Assembly (NCBI GenBank): GCA_035610835.1 | Contig: CM069459.1 | Span: 55,161,316 to 55,225,315 of the forward strand | DNA from: Ophiura sarsii | Lineage: Eukaryota > Echinodermata > Ophiuroidea > Amphilepidida > Ophiuridae | Direction of reading: 5' to 3' | DNA: 64,000 nucleotides | Shown: positions 11,662-22,795 of the stretch, one piece after another | Numbering within the stretch: position 1 is the first letter of the stretch | Layout: every line of letters starts with the position of its first letter | The notes under the pieces: generated by a model | The model's database searches: none | What the model saw: the letters and a program-made list of their open reading frames with translations, nothing else | What the model was told of the DNA's origin: nothing | Position numbers and translations under genes: made by a program

Positions 11662-12110
11662 TATATCGTCAGCCTGCTTCGATAATTGCCTAACTCACTT
11701 TTCAGCGAAATTTAGTTTTTTGCACAAATCATGACTTCATTACATCATGCACATGCTGTTATAATATCTAAGTCATTGACCAATTCAAAAGTGTTGATAA
11801 ATGCACAATTGCAATTCTGCCTAAGTCAGCATTGTGAATTAGGCAGATTGTACAAATGATGAAAATTGTTTAAAATGGGTCATATTTGTATTAGGAATAT
11901 AACAAGCCACATTTCACTTAAAGGCATATCCCTAACCTAATTCTATGGAACATTTACTGCTCCTGTTGGAATTCACCTGCACTATTCATGTTGCTATTCA
12001 ACATATCGTCAGCCTGCTACGATAATTGCCTAACTCACTTTTCATACTTTTGTTGTTCTCTAAGAACTAGAAAAATGAGTTAGGCAATTATTGAAGCAGG
12101 CTGACGATAT
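11662..12110. mobile_element. M10 inverted-repeat element with inner copy of its left end
   Basis: Left end ATATCGTCAGCCTGCTTCGA followed by TAATTGCCTAACTCACTTTTC (11664-11704). Right end is its inverse, GAGTTAGGCAATTATTGAAG then CAGGCTGACGATAT (12077-12110). A second left-type end in direct order at 12003-12043 forms a compact 110-bp foldback with the right end. Likely one MITE nested in, or formed from, another. Confidence 0.75.
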
Positions 12111-12257
12111 GGATAGTATGTAAAATAAACAATCATTTGATAAATACTCTTCTAATTTTCTTTCTTAAATTGTTCGTTTGATTTGTTGGGAGTGTGTGAA
12201 TTTCAAATGGGTTACCGGCATGGGTGACTCTGAAATCTACACTACCTGTTTGTAAGA

Positions 12258-12486
12258 TTAATACTTTCCATGCGACAGTCGTCTGCAATTCCAAAATGTC
12301 ACAAATTGTTTCAAAAATGTCAAAATTATTAAATTTCATCATCATATTTGAAATTACCATGAGAAATGCAAACATACCAAGTATTGGTTCAGTAATCCTT
12401 GCGATAGATTTTGAAAGTTGGGAAAGGTTTCTGAAAAATCTGCTTTGTATGTGGCAAAACTAATGGCCGCATGGAAAGTGTTTTAA
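12258..12486 (+). mobile_element. M1 MITE
   Basis: TTAATACTTTCCATGCGAC at left and CCGCATGGAAAGTGTTTTAA at right, with the standard M1 interior including GTCGTCTGCA (half palindrome). Ends are slightly altered but TTAA remains at both borders. Confidence 0.75.
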
Positions 12487-12552
12487 CACCTTAAAAGGCC
12501 ATGTCTTCCATAGGGGTGTATGGGTTTCAAACGAAATATCCCATTCCTCTTC

Positions 12553-13263
12553 TATACTGCTATCTTCAGTAGATAGCTCGTTGTCTCCCGTACACATTAG
12601 TTCAAAAGGTCTATGATAAGATTGTCAAAAAATGTCCATTCTTTCTGACTCAATGTTGTATTGCTGTCTTCAGTAGATAGGTCAAAATGGTATCTCCTGT
12701 ACACATAGATCAAAAGGTCTGTGATAAGATTATCAAAAAATGCCTATTATTTCTGACTCAATTTTGTCCTACTGTCTTCAGAAGATAGTTCAAACTGTTA
12801 TTCAAAAGGTCTGTGATAAGATTGTCAACAAATGTAAATTCTTTCTGACTCAATTTTATATTACTGTCTTCAGTAGATAATTTAGGTCAAAACTGTCATC
12901 TTCCATATACATAGTTCAAAAGGTCTGTGATAAGATTGTAAAAAAAAATGCCATTCTTTCTGACTCAATTTTGTACTGCTGTCTGCAGTAGATAGGTCAA
13001 AAATGGTATCTCCTGTACACATAGATCAAAAGGTCTGTGATAAGATTGTCAACAAATGTAAATTCTTTCTGACTCAATTTTATATTACTGTCTTCAGTAG
13101 ATAATTTAGGTCAAAACTGTCATCTCCCATATACATAGTTCAAAAGGTCTGTGATAAGATTGTAAAAAAAAATTCCATTCTTTCTGACTCAATTTTGTAC
13201 TGCTGTCTGCAGTAGATAGGTCAAAGTTATCTCCTGTGTACACAGAGATCAAAAGGTCTGTCA
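12553..13263. repeat. About 110-bp tandem array with hairpin motif
   Basis: CAAAAGGTCTGTGATAAGAT recurs at about 12604, 12711, 12804, 12919, 13028, 13143 and 13250 (spacing 93-115 bp). Each unit also holds a version of the hairpin CTGTCTTCAGTAGATAG, the same motif that builds the 61-bp array at 42963 and the 27-bp array at 17606. Confidence 0.9.
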
Positions 13264-13891
13264 CAAATTTGACCAAAAGAATATGCAATCTTTCTGACTC
13301 ATTCTGTAATTCTTGTTTGGGCGAACAAACCTCTTTTTTTGTTGGCCTAATTCTTGTTCATGTACATAAAGGTAATGAGAGGCTGGTAGGGAGTCAGTAG
13401 AGTAGGTGGAAATGTGAAATTAATATTAGAAATCAATATCTTTTTGGGTTCTTATCATGCGGGGATTAATAGTGCCAAGTACAGAAAACACCTGCTGGAA
13501 ATTACACAAACGAAAGAAAAAACCCATGTTCTGCAGTAACAAGCAATGTAGAATTTGTAAATTTATATATATATTTTTGAAATCTTTGAAAAGTTGCGAC
13601 AAATTAAAAAAAAAATTAAGCCTTTTAAAATGTTTAATTTTTCAATATTTTTGGACATTCTCGAAACACTTTTTCTCATCTAAATGTATGATTTTGACAG
13701 AATTGTTTGGAAGGGAAAAAAACATCCACCTAATTTACTGACTGTACTGTACTTGAAAATTTCTTCCACTGTAGATTTGTGTGGCCTTCAATAATAATAA
13801 TAATTGCAATCTTTAGTGGTTTAACTATAATTGTTATAGTATAATCCACTTAAGGTCTCACATTATCATTGTGAGTGTGAAACCATACCTT
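13264..13891. other. No gene seen
   Basis: AT-rich. A short imperfect inverted pair ACTTAAGGTCTCACA / GTGAAACCATACCTTAAGG (13849-13894) and a small (AAT)n run at 13790-13803 are the only structure noted. Confidence 0.45.
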
Positions 13892-14137
13892 AAGGCCATA
13901 AAAAAAACCTGTCCTTTATTTTTTTAGAATTTGTTGACATTGTGTAAAATTTATAAAAGTTTTTGAAAATTGCGTTAAAAATAACCAAATTGATACAATA
14001 AACTCAATTTTTGGGGCATGCGCCGGTTTTCTGATTCTGCGGCACATTTCCCAAATTTTTGACAAAAAATCCTGACCAACCGACCCTACCTGCGAGGTCC
14101 GTTTGCCCGTAGAACAGGGGTTATTTTTCGTGGCCTA
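13892..14137 (+). mobile_element. M11 MITE copy
   Basis: Begins AAGGCCATAAAAAAAACCTG, ends AGAACAGGGGTTATTTTTCG then TGGCCT. The inner block GACCAACCGACCCTACCTG is the inverse of the sequence at about 9290-9320. Confidence 0.6.
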
Positions 14138-14256
14138 ACGCATAACTTGGGCACATCAAGTCATATCAAAATGTTATAAAATACAGGACAGTCATTTTCA
14201 CAGTATTCATATCAAAAGGATTATTACTGACACAATTTCTTTATATTTTGTCAGTT

Positions 14257-14521
14257 AGGTTGCGAAAAAACAAAAACCCTGTTCTACGCGCCAGAGTGAC
14301 CCATTTTTTTTAGAAATTGGTGAAAAACAATTTCACATGCAAATGAATACCGACCCAAATAAAAAGTTTGGCTTGTAAAAATACGGCAAGATTTTTACAG
14401 ATTTGTTTGATTTTTAAGGTTATTTTTAAGAGAATAAAATGTTTTAAAAAAAGCAACCTGACCGTCCCGTCCTGAGAGGTCCGTTTGCCCGTAGAACAAG
14501 GATTCTTGTTTTCGTCGCCTT
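14257..14521 (+). mobile_element. M11 MITE copy
   Basis: Begins AGGTTGCGAAAAAACAAAAA then CCCTGTTCTACGCGCC; ends GAGAGGTCCGTTTGCCCGTA then GAACAAGG and TTTTCGTCGCCT. Terminal AGGCRAYRAAAAC-type inverted ends match the other M11 copies. Confidence 0.6.
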
Positions 14522-14759
14522 ATGGTCATGGTCAAAATCTCGCCCAACTTTCTTGGAAAGTGTACTTTAGTCTTCTTTTAATGTGCTCCATCGATCACTT
14601 TTGTTGGTTTTAGCCTGCTTGACATTTCATCGGTCAGTGACTGGCAAATAATCCTATAGGTTCGTTGATGTTTGTTCCCATTAGTGATATTCTTCATTCT
14701 GGTCACATTTCATGATCCTGCATCGGTTTCCAGGAATAATTAACTCCAACGCTTGGAAA

Positions 14760-15009
14760 TTAACACTTTTCACGTGGCTATTAGTTTGACCATATATACA
14801 AAACAGATTTTTCAGAAACCTTTCCCAATTTTCAAAGTTTGTCTCAAGAATTGCTGAACCAAAACTAGGCATGTTTGTACTTACTTTAATGCATTTCTCA
14901 TGGTGATTCCAAATATGGTGATAAAATTCAATATTTTGGTTATTTTTTGAAACATTTGTAAAATTTAGGAACTGTCGTCTGCAGTCGCCTGTTACATGGA
15001 AAGTGTTAA
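14760..15009 (-). mobile_element. M1 MITE, inverted, TTAA-flanked
   Basis: Starts TTAACACTTTTCACGTGGC and ends TTACATGGAAAGTGTTAA. Relative to the copy at 4058 the interior reads in the opposite direction (GCATTTCTCATGGTGATTCC, CTGTCGTCTGCAGTCG). Confidence 0.85.
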
Positions 15010-15300
15010 ATATAAAATAAGTGTGATACAGCATTTATTAGTACTAAAATAGATGTCATTAGGCGATTAGTTGGTATTACCATGAAAATCAATTGAACTC
15101 CCACTGTATTCAGATGCACACTTCAGTTTCTGAATTATAAACAATTCATGAGGTCAATGTTGTAACAATTTGATTCAAATATGACCATTTATACTTCATA
15201 CAAAATAGGTAAAACTTTGGTGGGAGTATAGCTTGACCCTTTTCTCTCCTGAAAACCAATCAAGAAACTCAATTTTTCTTGGAAATCTAAGTTTTAGTTA

Positions 15301-15404
15301 GGCGTACACCCGAGGGCGTACAGCTTGGCGTACAGCCGAGGGCGTACAGCTTGGCGTACACCCGAGGGCGTACAGCTTGGCGTACACCCGAGGGCGTACA
15401 GCTT
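15301..15404. repeat. 26-bp tandem repeat, 4 copies
   Basis: Four units, each GGCGTACACCCGAGG followed by GCGTACAGCTT; the second unit differs by one base. GGCGTACA occurs twice in every unit. GC-rich against an AT-rich background. Confidence 0.95.
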
Positions 15405-16240
15405 CATCTTTTTTTCGACACATCATCAAACAACAACAAAGTAGTTTTCTATGAAATCCCAAGTTCATTGAATTCATTTCCCTTTTGAATATTTCTGGCG
15501 TGGTTTCTTTCACAATTTCACGACACATATTATGAACGGTTGACTTGGTTTATTCAAGTTTTCAATCACACGTGGACATTGACCTACATATAAATAGCTA
15601 CTTTCTCTATTCCATCGATCACCAAGATATGGCCTGAATAAAAAAGAGTTTGTTGTCCGGGATGTACAGATCCTATTCATTTTTTTTTTTTTTTTTCATG
15701 CTTAGTTTTATGAATGGCGTCAAAGGCATGCTGCCGACATAAGGCCCCCCCTTTTGATGTGACCGAATGGTCACAAATTTAAACCAAGCTGAAAAAGGAT
15801 CTTTGAATAGTACTTCATTGCAGTGTATTTCTATTACCATTTTTCAATATCATTTACCCCCCCCCCCCCCCCCCCCCCCCCACCCCCGACCCGATGAATG
15901 TTTGCCACTGAATAAACCAAAATCATGTCTTATGTTAGATCATGTGTATGTTTAATTACTAATAAAGTCATTGTTGTTGCTTTTTCTTTTTAAGAATACA
16001 CTGGAAAACATGACCAACGCAGGTGTTTGAAAAATGATGCACATATCGGCTTTCTTTACACACGATGCATTTCCCTTACTCCAAAATTCAATTTCCCATC
16101 ATCAATAAATTGGTCAGTCACAAGTCTTGATTTTAATTAGTATTCTGATTATTGATCTGACATGATTTCAGTTGGAATCTAAGCCATTCTGATGACCAAA
16201 CACCTGTTTGTACTGATGATGTGTTTCTCCCTCTTTCATA
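15405..16240. other. No gene; poly-T and C35 tract
   Basis: T-run at about 15681-15697 and an uninterrupted run of 35 C at 15857-15891. No gene or repeat family recognised otherwise. Confidence 0.6.
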
Positions 16241-16496
16241 TATGTGACGCGATCAAGAGGAATGAGTCGGATGTCGGGGAATCCCAAATTGAGATATGGC
16301 CAATTCAAAATGGCGGCTTACATAAGTTTTGATGGAAATTCATATATACAATTTGACATAACTTTTGAACAAAACGTCGTATCGACATGGTGTTTTCAGT
16401 TTCTGAAAGCTCTAGGTGTCTTCCTTAAAACTGTATTAAAAACTCATTTTCGACCAGGGTCGACATCCGACTCATTCCTCTTGATCGCGTCACATA
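16241..16496. mobile_element. M3 MITE with long near-perfect TIRs
   Basis: Left end TATGTGACGCGATCAAGAGG then AATGAGTCGGATGTCG; right end is the exact inverse CGACATCCGACTCATTCCTC then TTGATCGCGTCACATA. TIRs are about 36 bp, the element about 255 bp, with TA at both borders (Tc1/mariner-style target, by inference). Weaker relatives lie near 40713 and 56155. Confidence 0.9.
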
Positions 16497-16519
16497 TTAA
16501 CTATCTGGTATTTTGGAAT

Positions 16520-16711
16520 TACTGTAAACGTGGTAAATTTCACACTACATTTATTTTTGCGCTTCAAGCAGCTACCGCGAAAATAAAAACATGCAAATAT
16601 ATTAATTTTATGTAATGAACTTTCAAATCGCGAAGTTAAAAACAAGCGAAATGGCTGAAAACCAACAAAGCGCAAAAATGTAATAGCGCGAAAATTACCA
16701 CTTTTACAGTA
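16520..16711. mobile_element. M4 MITE (TACTGTAAA ends)
   Basis: Starts TACTGTAAACGTGGTAAATT, ends GCGCGAAAATTACCACTTTT then ACAGTA. Inner GCG-containing words (GCGCTTC, CGCGAAAAT, AGCGCAAAA) are typical of this family, also seen at 42422 and 52744. Confidence 0.8.
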
Positions 16712-16809
16712 GTCAATTCAAGATATTCAAAAGAAAGTTCATATGTCTATATGAATAAAGAATTAAAACATTATATCACCAGTGAACAGCTCAGATTCTA
16801 TTTCCTGAA

Positions 16810-17222
16810 GAAAGCTTAAACTACTCTACATTAGGATTAATTTAGATCCTTTTTCGAACCATGGTATATGGTTATTGAGTTCCATAGCTTAGTTTATCTA
16901 ATTAATGTAGAGTATAGCAGCATGTACACTGATATTGGGTTCGATCATGATATTGGATTTATTTAGATACCTTTTTTGAACCATGGTTATTGAGCTCCGT
17001 AGCGTTTACTTCCCTCCACTTGTCACATGACAATCTTTTGGGCGATCATATGACACTTGGGCGATCACATAAACACTACGCTGAATGAAGGGGTGATGAT
17101 CTTGAAAGCTACGGAGCTCAATAACCATGGTTTGAAAAAGGTATTTAAATTAATCCTGAAATCATGCTCGAACCTAATATCAGTCTACATGCTGCTATAA
17201 TCTACATCAGATAGCTAAACTG
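16810..17222. mobile_element. Foldback element with three arms
   Basis: Left arm (16889-17005) holds TATAGCAGCATGTACACTGA and TTGAACCATGGTTATTGAGC; the right arm (17105-17222) is its inverse with CGGAGCTCAATAACCATGGT and TCAGTCTACATGCTGCTATA. A partial third arm in direct order (CTCTACATTAGGATTAAT, GAACCATGG) lies at 16815-16888. The loop holds GGGCGATCATATGACACTTG. Confidence 0.75.
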
Positions 17223-17227
17223 TTATC

Positions 17228-17600
17228 TTAAGTTATATAGTGCAAACGGCTTTCTTCACAAGCCAGCTCAATCTGATTTCTTTGTAAAAGTAAGACCTCT
17301 GCCGAGCTAAGCTCGCCCACGGAGTGCCCTTCTCTCTTTCCTGGGCGTTCGGGCCAGACCCCTCAATGTAATTTTGGCTGTTGAGGTTTGCCACTCCTCC
17401 TGCACAGCCAGTCTGTTTCAATCTCCTAACATGAATTAATGTCGGTACCCATTTATACATCTGGGTGAAGAGAGGCAAATACCGTAGAATGCCTTGCCCA
17501 TGGACACAACACGCTGCCCGCTACGGCACTTGAACCCACAACCTTTGTATTGTGGAGCGAGAACTTATCCGCTGAACCATGTGTGCCCTTTCTTTTGTAG
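17228..17600 (-). mobile_element. tRNA-derived SINE, minus strand
   Basis: Read on the minus strand, an A-box-like TGGTTCAGCGGATAAG is followed by a B-box-like GGGTTCAAGTGCC (B box at 17526-17536), the pol III internal promoter of a tRNA-headed SINE. The body continues GTCCATGGGCAAGGCATTCT, GCCTCTCTTCACCCAGATGT and AAATGGGTACC. About 370 bp. Family name not assigned. Confidence 0.7.
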
Positions 17601-17605
17601 ATAAC

Positions 17606-17724
17606 ACAATCTGCTATCTTCAGTAGATAGCTGAAATGGCTGTCTTCAGAAAATAGCTCAAATACTATCATAACAAGATAGTTCAAACTGCTATCTTCAG
17701 TAGATAGCTAAAACTGCTATTTGG
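17606..17724. repeat. 27-bp hairpin minisatellite, left part
   Basis: Degenerate units built on CTATCTTCAGTAGATAG with linker CTCAAACTG or similar, about 26-28 bp each. The array is broken at 17725 by the 2.9-kb element and resumes at 20659. Confidence 0.75.
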
Positions 17725-19465
17725 TATATGGCTCATTCCATGAAGTTGGGGCATATTATGTGACATCCAAGTGAAATTTTCAAAATGGATATTTTCCAAC
17801 TCTTTCTTCTTTTTTAGGTTCTACATTTACCAAAGTCCAATGTAGAACTTCTTTTTTTTAATGTAACATTTGGTGTAAAATAACCGCACATGTTCAACAG
17901 TTGGATGACATTTCCAAAAATCCTGATGCTACATGGACACCATTTCCCATTTCCATATCATTTTCTAATAAATTAGCTTAAGATGTGGGCCAAGTTTCTA
18001 TACCTCAATTAACTACTTGGAACCACAAATACATGAAAAGAAACCAGATTTGTCTAGGTTGAACATAACTTAACGAACAAGACATCGTAGATTAACTGTT
18101 TTATGTAAAAACTCATTGAAAAGTGACTCTTTATTTTGCAATTTGTATAATGAATTTAAATAAAGTACATATCAATATTTGTTTGATGTAAAGTACTCTA
18201 TAAACCATGCACATTGATTACATTATAGTCATAAAGTAAGTATATGAAGTATTATTTACCTGTATAATGTTATAAAATGCACTACCGATGCTACATGGAC
18301 ACCGCGTCTTGTAACATTGTTAATAATAAGACTATTCATACTGTTACAATTATTTGAGTGTGAATGGTTTGTCTACTTGTTCATCATATCAAGTAGATAC
18401 ACAGAGTGAATTGCTTGAAATTTATCTAAACACTGTTCATGTAAAATTTACCTTTTCTGTGTACTTAAGTATTACGATGCTACATGGACACCGTGCCCTA
18501 AAATATTTGGAACAGCTTGAACAGGTGCATCTTTTTCAGATCAATAGAGAGGATGTACTATGATGTTAACTTTTTATGTTATAAGCACACGATAAAATTA
18601 ATAACATGGATTGTAAAACTACAAATTACACAAAAAGATAACCTGCCATGAAGCATAAAACATAATTACCTATGATACACATACACCATTTCTTACAATT
18701 ACACAATAACAATACACCATTGATCAAAGAAACTTAAGATGTCCACTGAAACAAACTTCATGCAGTGTTGTTCTTAAAGTACCCTTTGTGATCTTAGTCT
18801 CTTTGCTCGTTTCTGATTGAATCATCCTCTATTATTGATAAAGATGATTGAAAAGTTTGATCACTTAAAAAGTCAGTTTGCAAAAAAATAATTTAATTGC
18901 CATGATGGATTTCTTTGGAAAGGTACTATAGTTTTTGAAAATGATGGGTTCCTTGTCTTCATCTCCATAAATTCCAGGACGATAGAACTGTCTTCTGAAT
19001 TAATGTCAAGAACCGGCAAAGCAAAACAAAATAAACCCTATGGCTTAGTATCTTCATGGAACATTGTGTATTGATATTGGAGTAGATTATTTATTCATGT
19101 TGCACTTTTTGTGTTGCAGGAAAATATTTATATTAAAATCATGCTGGAGTATTTTATTTATTATTCATTTAACATGAAAAAGAATAGCAAAGGATAGAGA
19201 ACTTAAATGATTTACAATTATTTGTTTTATTTATAGTAAATAAAACTAAAATAAGGGAATGTTTATTGTGAATTCAGTGAAATGCTAATGGAAATGGTGT
19301 CCATGTAGCATTGTGTATTAATATATTTCGTTAGATATACATCTCTCATAATATGCCTTTTTTCTGTTAAGTGTAGTAAAATGTAGGCAATGTTTTGAAT
19401 GTTTTGGGTGATGAATAATTTCGAATGGGGTAATTGTTTTAGTCTAATTAGGCAAATTTTATGAA

Positions 19466-19496
19466 ATGCTACATGGACATGGTGTCCATGTAGCAT
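19466..19496. repeat. 31-nt perfect hairpin of head-to-head motifs
   Basis: ATGCTACATGGACA, loop TGG, then TGTCCATGTAGCAT: a 14-bp perfect stem made from one forward and one inverted copy of the element's repeated motif. Confidence 0.95.
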
Positions 19497-20211
19497 CGTA
19501 TTGGTAAGCTATATTATTAGCATTAAAAGAGCAAAAACTAATTCATTATTAACTTCAAAGTTTATTAATGATGTGATTCTACAAAAAAATTACAATTTCA
19601 ACGAACTATAACGATACCCAATGCAAAATATTGCCCATGCTATGCCCGATGCTACATGGACGCCAAATTATTATGGCGTCCGTGACTCAAAATTAATATC
19701 ATAACATGAAAAAAAATTCTGATTCAGTGTTTCCCTTTCAATAAAAATGCATTAATAAATACAGACATACAAGCAACATTAAGAAATAATTACAATCGCA
19801 CTTACCATTCACAAAACTATCCAATGTTTACATTTTGATGCTACATAAAAGTCCCGATGCTACAACGGGACACCAGCGACTGAAACCTTGATAAAACTAG
19901 CCCACATGTGGCAAATTCCAAACAAACCTGATAGCTATTGACCTCTATCCTTACAAAAAGAAATATGGAATGTTTTATTTATCTCCAGGGGGGGATTCCC
20001 ACAAATTGCATAGGATGTTTATCACGATGCTACATTTTATGGTTAGGACACCATGCACACGGCACGGTATACTTTTTCATGAATATATGGAATGGTCTTC
20101 ATGAAATTTATTCTCATTTGCAATAGTTTTCAATTGATAAATGCTCTTAATTTTGGAAAATAATTAAAAAATGTATGATAGAGAACTACCCCCATTCAGC
20201 AATGAAAACTC

Positions 20212-20257
20212 CCGATGCTACACGTGTATATTTTGTGGACACCGTGCGTAGCATCGG
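20212..20257. repeat. Hairpin closing the last motif copy
   Basis: CCGATGCTAC (20212-20221) pairs exactly with GTAGCATCGG (20248-20257), enclosing a motif copy whose halves are pushed apart by about 13 bp. Confidence 0.8.
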
Positions 20258-20658
20258 AAAGGCAATTTTCATGTTGCTTGGGTGAAAAATCAGTCCAGCG
20301 TGACGAGGTGTTTTGGTCAGTAAACTATGAATACATGTATCTTTTATTAATCAAATCGATTTCCAAGCAATTCTATGATAGTTTTGCTTACATAAAACTC
20401 ATATTAATTGTTGTGTTTTCCATGTCACGTTTTTTAGCAAAAATGGTCTTGGACACCACCTCATTTTTAATTTATTTTTTCTTCAAGGAAGGGTCGATTT
20501 TTAATTTTTTTTTCATGGCTCAATACTATAACCTAGTACTGTTTTTGGACACTAAATTTTTTTGATATACACATAGAGTAAAACAGTTTATAAGCTGCCT
20601 AAAGTACCAAATTCTGCTATTTTAACAAATGCCCCAACTTCATGGAATGAGCCATATA

Positions 20659-20770
20659 GATAACCCAAGATCGCTCAAACTGCTATCTTCAGTAGATGGC
20701 ACAAGCTATCATCTTCAGTAGATACCTTAATTTGCTATCTTCAATAGAAAGCCCAAACTATTATCTGTGA
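20659..20770. repeat. 27-bp hairpin minisatellite, right part
   Basis: Resumes with CGCTCAAACTGCTATCTTCA then GTAGATGGC and two or three further decayed units. Joins conceptually to 17606-17724 across the inserted element. Confidence 0.75.
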
Positions 20771-20940
20771 TTTCTTATCTCAAACCGATGCCTTTAAGGG
20801 TGTTCCTATGGCTAATGTTTTATTTGATATTCTGATAGAGCTTGCTGAGCTCCACAATAATCTGAAATCTGAGCTTGATCGGAGGTACGGTTTTATAGAT
20901 ATGACAATTTTATTGTCCAAAATGAAGCAAAATTGAAGCG

Positions 20941-21390
20941 TTCATTTCTTTTGTTTCTTATTGTATTTTTGACCCCCTAGCAAAATAACTAATCTATGCA
21001 AAAATGTTTAATTAATTTTTACAAGAAAAGTATAAATGCTACAAAGCTGAAATTTTGGGAGCTTGTTAATTATAGTTTTTAGAAACTTTCCTGTGCTGCG
21101 CAAGGCTGTAAGACATCTGCATAATCAATTATACTTAATTATCTAAGGAAGCTTTAGGTCATTACAAAATGAGGCTAATTAATGCACTTAATTAATTTTT
21201 TCAAGTTCATGCAGTTTCCTAAATGTATTACCACTTGGTGTATATGTTGGTTATACTACTCTCCTTATTTCCTGTGCTGCGGGAGTCTGCAGAAGTTTTC
21301 AATAAAAAATTAGAGCAAAAACAAAAAACTCAATTTTCATAGAAATTTTTACCTAGGGAGTCAAAAAAACAATATAAAACAAAAGAAAAT
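20941..21390. mobile_element. Inverted-repeat element, 45-bp arms
   Basis: TTTCTTTTGTTTCTTATTGT then ATTTTTGACCCCCTAG (20945-20980) is matched in inverse by CTAGGGAGTCAAAAAAACAA then TATAAAACAAAAGAAAAT (21353-21390). Inside, TTTCCTGTGCTGCG occurs twice in direct order (21087, 21268). Confidence 0.65.
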
Positions 21391-22003
21391 AGACTGCCCT
21401 CTGTTGGTCAAAAAACAATACAAAAACAAACGAATTCAAAATGACTTCAAATGGTTATATCTGTTGAACCGTGCACCCGATTCACCTCCAGTAAAATACT
21501 TTTTTGTTGTACTCAACCAGCTCTACCTTATACTTGAATATCAAGATTATTTTTGCTAGCCAGGGGAACAACCTTAAATTGCTGTCTTTTCAGGAGATAG
21601 CTCATATTGCTGCTTCATTGGTAATCTGCTTTAATTGTTATAGAAAATGGCGTAAAAAACCAAGAATTGTGATTAAATCATCAGGTTATTACCAGAAAAA
21701 TGATTTGTTTTTTGTGATTAATAATCGTGGGAGTAATAATAGTGGGAGTAATTAGTCTAAAAAGAAAACAGATTTGTTCATCTCTTGGATATTTTGTCAA
21801 AAAGCTAAATGACAAAAAAAAAGCTAGCTTTTTAAGAGGGGAAAAACGCATCTGGTTGGGATTCAGCGATTTCATATGCAACAAACTAAAAAAATGAGGA
21901 TGTAATGAAGTCTGAAAAAGGGGGAGATATATCAAATAAATAAATTGACACATCAGTGGTTAACCGCAGAGCTATCATAGGTGCAAGCAAGTTAGTATTT
22001 AGC
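21391..22003. other. No gene; one decayed hairpin unit
   Basis: A degraded GCTGTCTTTTCAGGAGATAGC at 21581-21601 echoes the hairpin motif. The rest is AT-rich and unassigned. Confidence 0.4.
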
Positions 22004-22366
22004 TTAGGCCAACCTTTTTTTTGTATGTTGTCCTCCACAACTTTCAGAGAGGAGGGGCGGGCGGGCAGATTTTTTATTTAAAAAAAAAAATTTACCAGGG
22101 GAAGCTCAAAGTTCAGCCAACAAGAAGTTGAAATCACTCTAAGAGACGCACATATATATAAAATATGTTATAAACACTTTATTAAATATTCAATGCAATT
22201 TAAACTGTTTGTAAAAAAAATCTGAAGAAGAAAAAAAATATGAAGAAAAAAAAATTCTGAAAAAGAAATAGGAGCGGCCCTAAATCTGACAACCGGGCGG
22301 TCGAGGACAACATAACATTTTTTTATTTTTGCATTACAGGGCATGACATCTCCTTTTTTGGCCTTA
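22004..22366. mobile_element. M2 MITE, subfamily A
   Basis: Outer TTAGGCC...GGCCTTAA, then ATGTTGTCCTCCACAACTTT at left and GGTCGAGGACAACATAACA at right. Shares most of its interior (GAAGCTCAAAGTTCAGCCAA, GAGCGGCCCTAAATCTGAC) with the copy at 29792. Confidence 0.8.
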
Positions 22367-22566
22367 ACAAGCATTACTTACACCCAACAGCTGCTCTATG
22401 TGTGACTGACATTATTGATAGTATACCCACAACGTAAAACAAATATTTACTGTGCACCTAGTGTAGTCAGGTCATTAAAACCTGCAGCGTAAGATGTTAA
22501 CGAAAGATGTAATCTATTACGATGAAATATATCATCTTTATGAGACGGACTCTTGGGGACAATGAC

Positions 22567-22725
22567 TTCACACTTTCCACACGGCTATTGGTTTTCCATA
22601 CCATACACAAAACAGATTTTTCAGAAACCTTTCCCAACTTTTTGTATTTATTTCAATACATTTCTCAATGATCAATAATTTTGACATTTTTGAAACATTT
22701 TGTGAAAATTTGTGGAAAGTGTTAA
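22567..22725 (-). mobile_element. M1 MITE, internally deleted
   Basis: TCACACTTTCCACACGGC at left and TTTGTGGAAAGTGTTAA at right, but only about 159 bp between borders: nearly 90 bp of the usual interior is missing. Confidence 0.7.
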
Positions 22726-22795
22726 CATATTTTGATCTCATCTTTGCTAATCTAACCTATAAATTCTCCAAAGACGAATACTTAAACACGCACAG

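Larger units (their letters stand above)
17725..20658. mobile_element. 2.93-kb TIR element with phased split motif
   Basis: Left end TATATGGCTCATTCCATGAA then GTTGGGGCAT (17725-17754); right end is its exact 30-bp inverse (20629-20658). TATA at both borders lets the target duplication be TA or TATA. No transposase frame: internal frames are under 120 codons and unlike known domains. The interior carries about ten copies of GATGCTACA...GGACACC, five neighbouring pairs lying 188-189 bp apart. The element splits a hairpin minisatellite, confirming it as an insertion. Confidence 0.85.

Noticed and set aside
17745..17760. GGGCATATTATGTGAC in the left end of the 2.9-kb element as an M5 end
   Set aside because: The right TIR does not share it and no M5 arm follows; likely coincidence.
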